This document shows positions 5,287 through 12,654 of a stretch of 14,088 nucleotides of DNA, one piece after another. Below the pieces are notes generated by a model. It was not told the origin of the DNA. It ran no database searches and saw only the letters and a list, made by a program, of their open reading frames with translations. A program made the translations under genes and the position numbers. Position 1 is the first letter of the stretch. Each line of letters begins with the position of its first letter. The stretch is from Gammaproteobacteria bacterium (GTDB taxonomy: Bacteria; Pseudomonadota; Gammaproteobacteria; UBA1113). Where the stretch lies: the NCBI GenBank assembly GCA_019752835.1, contig JAIELR010000191.1:1-14088 (forward strand), in the 5' to 3' direction.

Positions 5287-6380
5287 ACCTTGCTTTGATT
5301 TGAGGAGCCGTAGGTAGGAATGTCTTCCAGTTCTATGTCAAGCGCTTCTGAACTACTACTGTGACCCAGTTGGTAATCAAACCGAATCACTTTATTGCTG
5401 TGATAATTATACTTAGGTGAAGACGGTCCTTTCTCGCTAGTAGTGATGATATTTTCTTGCTTGAGTCCAGGCGTTAACGCGCATATTAACTGCGCATCAT
5501 CGCGTTGTTCTCTCTTTTGCAATTTTTTATTTTCAATTTCCTCAAGCGCTCTTAACATAGGCACATGATCATGAGTAGTAAAAAATTCTCTACTGAGTAT
5601 CACTTTTTTGATACCAAAGTGCACAAATACAGGCGCGGCTTGCTTAAGTAATTCTATTCGATCTTCTTTCTCTTTATCGTTCACCATGGACATACTCGCG
5701 CCTTCAGGCATAGCGCTTAATATTTCATTTCTGAGTTGAGAGTTGTCATCAAATAAATTTTTTACTGTTTTTTGCACTGAGGCGGGAATAAGATTTTTTA
5801 CTGTTTTTTGCACGGAAGCGGGAACAATGGATGGATCTTCTTTATTGCTTGACGCGTCATCGCTGGGTGGTGTCAGTAATTGCTCACGCCAATACGCGCG
5901 TAAAATCATTGCAGCAAAACGATACCATGCATGCAATTTTTTATCGACATAATTAGCAATGGTCTTTTTTAGCCAGCATTCAAAGATTTGCCTTATTTGT
6001 TTCTGTTCGATTGTAGTGGGCCACTTTTCTTTTAAGGCATTCGCTATTGTTGCAGCCAGTGGAGATTTTACTAGTAATGCTCTCTGATCATAGAATAAAA
6101 ACATTCGGAGCGGCTGATCCTTTAAATAATTTACTTTTACTTGGCGATTGAAAGTGGCTATGGTTTCTAGATTCAACTTTTCATCTAATGAGTCCGTAAC
6201 TTGCATGCCCTTAATGTTTCTGCGAGTTGATGCTCTTATATTGACCTTATCTTTATCTTTGCAAATTGTGATCAATTCATCATCAATTATCTCTTTAATT
6301 CTGACTTTGCATTCAGCTAAAAAATCTTCAAAAAATTCGTCACCAGGTTCCGTGGGGAATTGAACTTCATTTGTACTCAT
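5283..6380 (-). CDS. Orphan 365-aa protein, candidate secreted effector
   Basis: I do not recognise a family. The protein is hydrophilic, lacks a signal peptide or clear membrane segments, and has a Trp/Tyr-rich helical stretch around 115-168. A Ser/Asp/Pro-rich linker (170-185) is followed by a 12-residue tandem duplication (186-197 and 198-209, PASVQKTVKNL), then a predicted globular part with FVHFGIKKVILSREFF (252-267) and a Lys/Arg/Glu-rich helix (278-294). The C-terminus is serine-rich with an acidic stretch (EALDIELED, 345-353) and a polar tail, a pattern seen in Dot/Icm type IV effectors. The start is supported by AAGGAG at 6391-6396 (ctcctt on the plus strand), about 10 bases away. 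TATACT on the minus strand (6449-6454) is a possible -10. It is divergent from the 987-aa orphan gene. The effector idea is inference; the gene itself is well supported. Confidence 0.75.
   Translation of the reverse strand: MSTNEVQFPTEPGDEFFEDFLAECKVRIKEIIDDELITICKDKDKVNIRASTRRNIKGMQVTDSLDEKLNLETIATFNRQVKVNYLKDQPLRMFLFYDQRALLVKSPLAATIANALKEKWPTTIEQKQIRQIFECWLKKTIANYVDKKLHAWYRFAAMILRAYWREQLLTPPSDDASSNKEDPSIVPASVQKTVKNLIPASVQKTVKNLFDDNSQLRNEILSAMPEGASMSMVNDKEKEDRIELLKQAAPVFVHFGIKKVILSREFFTTHDHVPMLRALEEIENKKLQKREQRDDAQLICALTPGLKQENIITTSEKGPSSPKYNYHSNKVIRFDYQLGHSSSSEALDIELEDIPTYGSSNQSKV
5754..5825 (-). repeat. Tandem 36-bp in-frame duplication inside the 365-aa gene
   Basis: Two adjacent 36-base units (5754-5789 and 5790-5825) share 31 of 36 bases and encode VPASVQKTVKNL and IPASVQKTVKNL. 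Four of the five differences are silent and the fifth changes Val to Ile. The duplication is therefore not brand new and the peptide has been kept. Each unit may form a short amphipathic helix. Confidence 0.9.
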
Positions 6381-6493
6381 TGGTTAACACTCCTTCGACT
6401 TAAGCGTCATTAATCGTTTAGGGTTGGTTAAGGGGCTAAATAGACCCAAGTATATCTACTTGCTGTCGCGAAATAAATTGTTTGCTTCTCACG

Positions 6494-6530
6494 TAAGAAA
6501 AGGCCCTTCAATGCGTTAAGCATGGGAAGG
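6494..6530 (-). terminator. Minus-strand hairpin with U-tract, possible attenuator
   Basis: Read on the minus strand, CCTTC and GAAGG (6530-6526 and 6509-6505) enclose ATGC/GCAT with a five-base loop (6519-6515) and a small internal bulge. The stem is followed after GCC by TTTTCTT. This is a fair intrinsic terminator. There is no minus-strand gene upstream of it before 6825, so it either ends a short untranslated RNA or acts as an attenuator in the leader of the 365-aa gene. A nine-codon frame (GTG at 6545-6543) with an AAGGAG site precedes and enters the stem. Confidence 0.4.
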
Positions 6531-6691
6531 ATACTGGCTCGACACGGTCCAATTCTCCTTTATAACAGGCTTCATTTATCCTTAATTTGACAAGCATACA
6601 CTGAAGATAAGAGAGCATCAATTTTAGTTAACGAATGGAACTCTTGTTAATAAAATAAAAATTCGTTAGCATGAGCAATGAATTTTATCTG

Positions 6692-6711
6692 TTTAATATT
6701 TGCTTAATAAT
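6692..6711 (+). promoter_or_regulatory. PmrA-type tandem response-regulator box
   Basis: Two nine-base direct repeats separated by two bases are present: TTTAATATT, TG, CTTAATAAT. The known Legionella/Coxiella PmrA box is a tandem cTTAATatT with a two-base spacer. Each half-site here differs from that at only one base. The second half-site covers the -35 region (TTGCTT at 6700-6705) of the promoter whose extended -10 is at 6721-6729, a fitting position for activation. PmrA controls Dot/Icm components and many effectors, so the box supports an effector role for the downstream gene. AT-rich background makes chance matches possible. Confidence 0.6.
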
Positions 6712-6720
6712 AACAGAATA

Positions 6721-6729
6721 TGGTAATAT
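6721..6729 (+). promoter_or_regulatory. Extended -10 of the 987-aa gene
   Basis: TG-G-TAATAT is an extended -10 placed 18 bases after TTGCTT in the PmrA-like box. Transcription would start near 6736, giving a leader of about 90 bases before the ATG at 6825. Confidence 0.5.
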
Positions 6730-6824
6730 AAACAATAGACATTTTTTTTATTTAGTAGGGAACAATTTAATTAGGGTACATTAATCACAATAACCCGCTT
6801 ACTAATTTCGGAGTATGAGTTACC

Positions 6825-9788
6825 ATGAAGCACAAAAAATCGTTAAATGATCTCAAAAATCTGGAAAAACAAGTAAATTTAGCGAGAACCTCTGATCTCA
6901 ATAAAAAATCGGTTTCCCAAGAGCCACCAGCACATGAAGAGTTTGCTCGCGCAGGTCATAAACATAACAACAACCGTGTTTTTACCCTCGGTGAATATTT
7001 CGCCTTAGGCAATGATTCTCTTGAATTCAAGGATACGAATGCTTTATTTGATGCAATGCGTGATCTTGCTAACTTTGATGAATTTGTTTTTGAAGGATTT
7101 TCAAAGAATTTAGCACCCCAAGCATTGTATGCTGACGTGTTTAAGAGGGCTTGTAAGCTCTTAACGGGCGATCCAAGTCTCCAAACTGAAGTCGAAAAAT
7201 ATATTAATTTTGTTTATTATTGTATCCATAATGACGATATTGAGGCATTAAACCAGATTAACCATGTTCTAGGTGAGATTGAGGCAGCGTTGAGGCTATT
7301 GGCTGAGCAATCAACCCAGCGCATGCGACAATATAATCTACTTTCGAAAGAGGAAAAAACAGATGCGGCGTGGGATGCGAAAGAGGCCGATATACAAAAA
7401 ATAAAAGCAGACAAAATAGCGTCGCTTAAGACGCATTTTGCAACTTGCTATGATGAAAATACCGAGGTGAATTTTGCTGAATTTTCAAGTTTCGTCAACG
7501 TTCTTGGTCGCTGGACGCAAGGGTATATTATGCCGCACAACCCACCGCCATGCGTAGTGGCGCACAATCCAAAAGAGCTAAAATTTCGCGACGAGTCCCC
7601 CTTGACTCAACAGCGAATTGAAGTGTTGCAGGGTGGTGTTTTGCGTGAAGAAAAAAATTCAGTTGACGATCAACCTCCGATACAAACTAAGCTCTCTATC
7701 GATACAGAAAAGTCACACAAAAAAATGTGGATACAAAAATCTAAACATCCTCTCGCGCCCCCGCTAATTAGAGCAGAGGCTACTTTTGGATTTCGACTTG
7801 ACAATCCTCTTCTGGGGCAAGACCCAAATATTTCCCTCGAAACCTTATCGATTACATCAAAAATTAATCTTAATGGCGAGCCTCAAACGCGCGCACAATC
7901 CCTTGTGGGTCCAGCAGCTGAATGTCTAAAGGAATTTGTTCCTGGCAAAAGCGATACGCAAGATATGTTGAATAATCTTGCTAGCATTTTAATTGATGGG
8001 AGAATGTCGAAAGTTCCTGTTAGTGCGGTAAATGATCTTTCTCGAAGAACATATCTTATTTTATTCCCAAATTTGAACGCTAAAGAGAATGAACAAGCGA
8101 ATGTGTTTTTCTGCGCAGCACTTAAACAAATGGATCAGAAAGAAATCCCCTCTAACAATGTCTATATCAATACCATTTATTATTTTAGTATTACCAAACA
8201 ACACAGTCAATTGAAAAAATTTATGCGCCAATTATCAGGCTTGCCTCAAGCAAAAAACAAGCGCGAAATTAAGCACATTTTGGCAAAAATTTGGAAAAAC
8301 GAGCCACATTTTGATATGAAGTATGATATTGCCTCTTCTCTCGTGCGATGGGAGCAAGAGTTCGCAACCCCAAGTACGCATGGATCGACAGGAGTGAATA
8401 CGATCGAAGCGGAAAACAGTCAATCTCAGTTACTCCTTAGCTTACTGGGAAATGAGAAAAACCCAATTCTTTTGTCGCGACTGTTAACGACTGATCCAAA
8501 AACAATTGCTGCGACGCTAAAAATTAAGCAGGGCAATGCAGCTGCAAGACCGGAGCTATGCATTTCTTCCTCTATTAATTTGTATCTTACTGGCGAGCAT
8601 GGTGGAGGGGGTGATAATACACCGATTAGAGTAAGCAAAAATATTTTGACTATTCACAACGACATTATTTTAAGCAATAAGCAAGAAAAAAATATCAAAA
8701 CCGTTCACTTTACTGGCTCGGCTGCACCGCTTTTTGAGCCGGAAGACAGCATGGAAGAAAAGGAAGAAGAAGAAATTTCTGACGTATTTTCTGTGCTAAA
8801 AGACGATAACTTGGAGAAAAGTGAAGAAAGTGTCGAAGAAGAGATTAAGATAGAAAAAGACGAAGACAAGAAAAATGAGCCAATTGACCCAGATTATGAA
8901 GAGCTTGAGATAGAAGGGCATGAGAAAGAACGCATTGAAAAACGAGAGAATACGCTTTCGCAAGACAGTGTTGATCATCTTGCTACGGTATTTTTACATG
9001 CTCCAGAAATTGATATAGCGGTTAAACTTTGTGAACTTCAGTTAAAAGCACAGCTTAACTATGGTATGGGTGAGATAAGTAAATACGAGAGAAAATTTGA
9101 AGGAAGCGACGAGAATACTATTGAAGGGCAAAAAAGCTTAAAATATACTCAGCTATACCTCGAGTATAAGCAAATTTTGTTAGATACCAAACAAGAGGCT
9201 TATGCAAGAATTCAAGCAGCTACCCTTGAAATTTACCAAGATGCGCCTGCTAATATGGATAAACAACAAAAAAATGACAGGGAAACTCAAATGTTTGAAG
9301 CGAGCGCACAAATTTCAAATATGTTGTGCGAAGAAGCACGAATAAGAATGAGCAACGCCTCTTTAGATGCGGCAAAAAGTAACGTAATGATCCTGCATCG
9401 AAGCACACCGCTCCTGCTTGCGCCTCAGGCTTCGATGATTGTTTTCGTTACAGCAGCGAAGGCTATCTGGAAATGGTTAAGAAGTGCTGAAAAAATAAAT
9501 TTTACGACCATTTGCGCAACAGAGCTTGAGAAATCACTCAAAGCGATGCAAGACAAAATACAAGAGAAAAAAGGTGACACAAAGAGTGTAACAATCTTGA
9601 AAAAATCCGCCGTTAAATTAACAACTTCTTACACTTTGCGGCAGCAAGAGCATTCGGCGACTTTCTTTGCTAATACAGGGCGCTTATTATCAAATAAAAG
9701 CCAGTCATTAAGCAAGAAGGAAGAAAATAAATTGTTGGAGGATTTGGTCAAAGTAAACCAGCCTTCTGGCCGAATGCACGGGGGTTAA
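6825..9788 (+). CDS. Orphan 987-aa protein, candidate Dot/Icm effector
   Basis: I do not recognise a known family. The protein is long, hydrophilic and mostly helical, with no signal peptide. A positively charged N-terminus (1-30) leads to a helical domain (about 52-230). A Pro-rich link, a mid-domain (about 310-620) containing a GEHGGGGDN loop (590-598), and a strongly acidic Glu/Lys segment (637-707) follow. The last part is a second helical domain (about 711-987) with one hydrophobic stretch at 862-878 (LLLAPQASMIVFVTAAK) that may contact membrane. The C-terminus has KKEENKLLED (964-973), an E-block-like patch about 15-24 residues from the end, and a polar tail ending RMHGG, consistent with Dot/Icm signals. 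The ribosome-binding site is modest (CGGAG at 6809-6813, 11-base spacing). The PmrA-like promoter adds support. The gene is certain; its function is inference. Confidence 0.8.
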   Translation: MKHKKSLNDLKNLEKQVNLARTSDLNKKSVSQEPPAHEEFARAGHKHNNNRVFTLGEYFALGNDSLEFKDTNALFDAMRDLANFDEFVFEGFSKNLAPQALYADVFKRACKLLTGDPSLQTEVEKYINFVYYCIHNDDIEALNQINHVLGEIEAALRLLAEQSTQRMRQYNLLSKEEKTDAAWDAKEADIQKIKADKIASLKTHFATCYDENTEVNFAEFSSFVNVLGRWTQGYIMPHNPPPCVVAHNPKELKFRDESPLTQQRIEVLQGGVLREEKNSVDDQPPIQTKLSIDTEKSHKKMWIQKSKHPLAPPLIRAEATFGFRLDNPLLGQDPNISLETLSITSKINLNGEPQTRAQSLVGPAAECLKEFVPGKSDTQDMLNNLASILIDGRMSKVPVSAVNDLSRRTYLILFPNLNAKENEQANVFFCAALKQMDQKEIPSNNVYINTIYYFSITKQHSQLKKFMRQLSGLPQAKNKREIKHILAKIWKNEPHFDMKYDIASSLVRWEQEFATPSTHGSTGVNTIEAENSQSQLLLSLLGNEKNPILLSRLLTTDPKTIAATLKIKQGNAAARPELCISSSINLYLTGEHGGGGDNTPIRVSKNILTIHNDIILSNKQEKNIKTVHFTGSAAPLFEPEDSMEEKEEEEISDVFSVLKDDNLEKSEESVEEEIKIEKDEDKKNEPIDPDYEELEIEGHEKERIEKRENTLSQDSVDHLATVFLHAPEIDIAVKLCELQLKAQLNYGMGEISKYERKFEGSDENTIEGQKSLKYTQLYLEYKQILLDTKQEAYARIQAATLEIYQDAPANMDKQQKNDRETQMFEASAQISNMLCEEARIRMSNASLDAAKSNVMILHRSTPLLLAPQASMIVFVTAAKAIWKWLRSAEKINFTTICATELEKSLKAMQDKIQEKKGDTKSVTILKKSAVKLTTSYTLRQQEHSATFFANTGRLLSNKSQSLSKKEENKLLEDLVKVNQPSGRMHGG

Positions 9789-10061
9789 TTCGGTCAGTTT
9801 GTGGGGTGCGATTTTATCGTGCTCCCACAACAAGTCCTCAATAAGTCGGCCAGAGACATCGTCAACTTGTTGAGTCTAGGTCAAAAAATACCCATCATCT
9901 GACCTTTAGGCGCAATTCAGTTTATGACTTATTAATTAACGTTAGTCGATGCTATTCGTTCTGGACGAGCTCGTGAACGTAATATTGCGATTAAATTATT
10001 GAGAGAAAAATTGAATCATGAATAACCCTAAAAATAGCTAATTTAGCCTAGGTGGACAATA
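9789..10061. other. Spacer with stacked dyads and a gene remnant
   Basis: Immediately after the 987-aa gene comes TTGTGGG/CCCACAA (9799-9805 and 9824-9830), a 7-bp stem whose loop can pair further. It has no U-tract but is the best candidate for the gene's transcript end. Overlapping it, CAACAAGT pairs with ACTTGTTG (9828-9835 and 9865-9872), so the two stems compete. A third dyad AGGTCA/TGACCT spans about 9878-9904. The remaining part holds an open-frame remnant at 9936-10025. Confidence 0.5.
9936..10025 (+). pseudogene. Possible C-terminal gene remnant, no start codon
   Basis: An open frame begins just after a stop at 9933-9935 and encodes a protein-like, Arg/Lys/Glu-rich helix ending VDAIRSGRARERNIAIKLL... 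before TAA at 10023-10025. There is no ATG, GTG or TTG start in the frame before this segment and no ribosome-binding site. The composition looks like the C-terminal helix of a decayed gene, but I cannot name the parent family. A chance open frame of 29 codons is possible. Confidence 0.25.
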
Positions 10062-11264
10062 ATGACATTCAAACGCATGAGTTCATTAAGCTCAAATACC
10101 TTTAAAAAGCGACTAACTGATTTTGATCATCTTTTTTCGTCAACGGGTGTGACTCCTCCTCGTTATAATATTGGTCTTGCACCTATGTACGGTGTGAGCA
10201 CACCGTCATTAGTGTCTGCTGTGTTGCATGGTGGCGGTTTCGCTTTTCATGGCTTGGGTGATCTTTCGGCTGAAAAAGCAGAGGCAGAAATCACGGCCAT
10301 TTATAAAAAAACAGATAAACAGGCTCCGTTAGGAATTAATTTATTTTCATACGCTACTTCGCCATTTACACGCGAGCAAGTCAAACGGACACAAAATTAT
10401 TCAAAACCGTATTGGGAATTATTTTCGCTTGAACCCCCCGATTATAATTATGCGCCTGAAAACAGATTACAGGAACAAATCAAGGTTATTTTGGATTTGA
10501 ATGTCAAAATCGTTAGTTGTACGTTTGGGTTATTGCCAACAGATCTATTAACTCAGTTAAAAAAGAGTAAAGTGGTAGTTGGTGCGACCATCAATAATCC
10601 TCATGAAGCCTTGTTAGCGCAAAAAAATGGTTATGATTTTATTGTTGCCCAAAGTGGAGGAGCTGGTGGCCATCTAGGCGGGTTTTCTGAAAATCATGCA
10701 TTGATTACTGACAGTAATGCACTATTCAAAAATTGTCGTGCGTTACTTGGCGAAGAAATGCCTATTTTTGCTGCAGGTTCAATTCGCTATGGTTATGATT
10801 ATCTGTCGGCTATCATGAATGGCGCGAATGCTGTTTTGATGGGAACGCAATTTATCATTACCGATGAAAGCGAAGCAGAACCTGAATATAAAATAGCGTT
10901 AATGGGAAAATTATCTGATATTGATCCATTTAATACATTATTGAATCCAAATATCACGGGGAAATATGTGCGTGGTTTGCCAACTAAGCTTTTTACTGAA
11001 TCCTTACAATGGCAAAATGTGCTTGGTTATCCTCATATGAATATGTATTTGCGCGAATTGAGGAAAAAACGTGATAATGCGTTTAGTACAGCCACCTGGT
11101 GGTCCGGTCAAGCGGTTGTCCGAAATGAATTAACGTTAGCATCTGAAATACCTAAAATTATTTACGAAGAAGCAATTCAAGCATTACGTTTGGGTGATGA
11201 GTGGGCAGATATCTTGGGTGGGCGCCTCTCTACAGCAGGAAATTATGCAAAACATCGCGTATAA
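10062..11264 (+). CDS. Nitronate monooxygenase-like FMN protein
   Basis: The 400-residue protein fits the NMO/2-nitropropane dioxygenase family of FMN-dependent TIM-barrel enzymes, which oxidise alkyl nitronates. Motifs in order are GLAPMYGVSTP (38-48) for the first barrel strand, GINLFS (91-96), VVGATINNPHEA (172-183), the key FMN/active-site loop QSGGAGGHLGGF (197-208) with the expected catalytic His204, AAGSIRYG (237-244), and the phosphate-binding GANAVLMGTQF (254-264). Classical members have EAGGH; here the position equivalent to Glu is Gly, so substrate use may differ, and some relatives act as enoyl reductases in lipid synthesis. AGGTGG at 10050-10055 is a good ribosome-binding site 6 bases before the ATG. 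It overlaps the MFS transporter gene by 20 bases. The family is firm, the substrate unknown. Confidence 0.85.
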   Translation: MTFKRMSSLSSNTFKKRLTDFDHLFSSTGVTPPRYNIGLAPMYGVSTPSLVSAVLHGGGFAFHGLGDLSAEKAEAEITAIYKKTDKQAPLGINLFSYATSPFTREQVKRTQNYSKPYWELFSLEPPDYNYAPENRLQEQIKVILDLNVKIVSCTFGLLPTDLLTQLKKSKVVVGATINNPHEALLAQKNGYDFIVAQSGGAGGHLGGFSENHALITDSNALFKNCRALLGEEMPIFAAGSIRYGYDYLSAIMNGANAVLMGTQFIITDESEAEPEYKIALMGKLSDIDPFNTLLNPNITGKYVRGLPTKLFTESLQWQNVLGYPHMNMYLRELRKKRDNAFSTATWWSGQAVVRNELTLASEIPKIIYEEAIQALRLGDEWADILGGRLSTAGNYAKHRV

Positions 11265-12654
11265 AAAAATTATATTAATTCTTATCGTTGCGGCGGCGAT
11301 ATTTCTCGATCGCTTGGATATCACGATAGTCAATATTGCCTTACCCAAGTTGGCCCATGTTTTTCATGTGTCAGTCACTCAACTTGATTGGGTCAGCAAT
11401 AGTTATTTAATTGCTTTGGCGTGTTTTATTCCCATTAGTGGTTGGGTAGGGGAGCGATACGGCCTTAAAAAAACCTTTATTTTGTCGACGGCCTTTTTTG
11501 CCGTTGGTACCTTGCTGTGTGCTTTATCCTTCAACTTAATAAGTATCGTGATTGCCCGTTTTATTCAAGGCATAGGCGGCGGTATGATCATTCCGGTTGG
11601 GATGACATTGATTTATAAAAAATTTGAGCATGACGATTATGCTCGTATCACAAGCTTCATTTTTCTGCCTACGCTTTTAGCGCCCGGAGTTGCTCCTTTT
11701 TTAGGCGCTGTCATTATGACCTTTTGGAGCTGGCACTGGATTTTTTTAGTCGCTATCCCGGTTTGTCTGCTTATTATTTTAAGTGCTTATTATTATATTG
11801 AAATGGATATTCCTGATAAATCACTTCGAAAACCCTGTGATCAACTGGGTGTTATATTAACCAGTGGTTTTCTCATCGCCATTCAATTATTTCTGTCTGA
11901 AGTGGGAAGGACAGGTCTGACGATGAATGTATTGATGATATTTGGCCTCGCATGCAGCCTATTTTACTTCTGGTATAAACATGAGGTAAAAACACCTTAC
12001 CCGCTGATAAAATTGAGTTATTTTAAAAATAAAATGTTTATTTCCGCTAATCTCTTGCAGCTTGTTTTTCAAGCTAGTCATTTTGGTTCTTTTTTCCTTA
12101 TTGGACTTTATCTTCAAGTGGGCGTGGGCTTTTCAGCCATACATACCGGCTTGATTATCGGGATGCAAGCCGTTGGTGCATTATGTACTGGTCGACTGTC
12201 TGCTTATTTATACCAAAAATATGGTGCCTATATGCCGGTTGTGATGGGTTTATTGGGTATTGGCCTATTTAGTTACGGTATATTATTTTTTGTACGCAGC
12301 AATAGTGACGCAATGCTTTTTACTGGGATGGGAATTTTATTTTTACGCGGCATATCCAGCGGGCTTTGTGGGGTACCTATTCAAACATTGGGCGTCATTT
12401 CTTTTAAAAAGCACGAAATGGCGGATATCAATGCTATTTTCAATACCTGCCGACAGATTTCTATTAGTCTTGGCATCGCATTATCTTCGTTGTTAATAGG
12501 ATATGGTGCAAAAATTGAGAATAGCAATTTAACAAATTATCATCAACCCTATACCATCGTGCAGGGTACATTCCAATATGCCTTTATTCTCATTCCCATT
12601 TTTTGTATTTCGGGCATATTGGTTAGTGCTTATATGTTTCTAAATGAACGGTGA
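11245..12654 (+). CDS. MFS transporter, DHA2 (EmrB/QacA-like) drug:H+ antiporter
   Basis: This is an inner-membrane major facilitator with about 14 predicted transmembrane segments. Family motifs are LDRLDITIVNIALP (21-34, motif D1), GWVGERYGLKK (66-76, motif A), RFIQGIGGG (105-113, motif B) and PGVAPFLGAVI (147-157, motif C of antiporters) followed by WSWHWIF. The ATG at 11245 (469 residues) is preferred: AGGA lies 4 bases upstream and TM1 follows at once. An in-frame ATG at 11194 would add 17 non-membrane residues inside the upstream gene. The 20-base overlap with the flavoenzyme gene implies translational coupling, so the pair may detoxify and export a shared compound. The substrate cannot be predicted. 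Its 3' end overlaps sohB in convergent orientation by 15 bases. Confidence 0.88.
   Translation: MQNIAYKKIILILIVAAAIFLDRLDITIVNIALPKLAHVFHVSVTQLDWVSNSYLIALACFIPISGWVGERYGLKKTFILSTAFFAVGTLLCALSFNLISIVIARFIQGIGGGMIIPVGMTLIYKKFEHDDYARITSFIFLPTLLAPGVAPFLGAVIMTFWSWHWIFLVAIPVCLLIILSAYYYIEMDIPDKSLRKPCDQLGVILTSGFLIAIQLFLSEVGRTGLTMNVLMIFGLACSLFYFWYKHEVKTPYPLIKLSYFKNKMFISANLLQLVFQASHFGSFFLIGLYLQVGVGFSAIHTGLIIGMQAVGALCTGRLSAYLYQKYGAYMPVVMGLLGIGLFSYGILFFVRSNSDAMLFTGMGILFLRGISSGLCGVPIQTLGVISFKKHEMADINAIFNTCRQISISLGIALSSLLIGYGAKIENSNLTNYHQPYTIVQGTFQYAFILIPIFCISGILVSAYMFLNER

Larger units (their letters stand above)
6381..6824. other. 444-bp divergent regulatory region between two orphan genes
   Basis: No gene is seen. 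The minus-strand side holds a ribosome-binding site (6390-6396), a TATACT -10 (6449-6454) and a hairpin with U-tract (6494-6530). The plus-strand side holds a dyad TAACGAAT/ATTCGTTA (6629-6636 and 6661-6668) with a 24-base interior, the PmrA-like tandem box (6692-6711) and an extended -10 (6721-6729). A lone TTGACA at 6587-6592 has no good -10 partner. The length and density of signals suggest that both genes are tightly controlled. Confidence 0.6.

Noticed and set aside
6587..6592. Perfect TTGACA in the divergent region as a plus-strand promoter
   Set aside because: No acceptable -10 lies at 15-19 bases; the PmrA-like promoter further downstream is much better.
8796..8978. Hydrophobic 60-codon minus-strand frame inside the 987-aa gene
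   Set aside because: It is the antisense of the Glu/Lys-rich segment, which automatically reads as Phe/Leu-rich on the other strand.
11194..11244. Earlier in-frame ATG of the MFS gene adding 17 residues
   Set aside because: It has no ribosome-binding site and adds a segment not expected before TM1; the ATG at 11245 follows AGGA.
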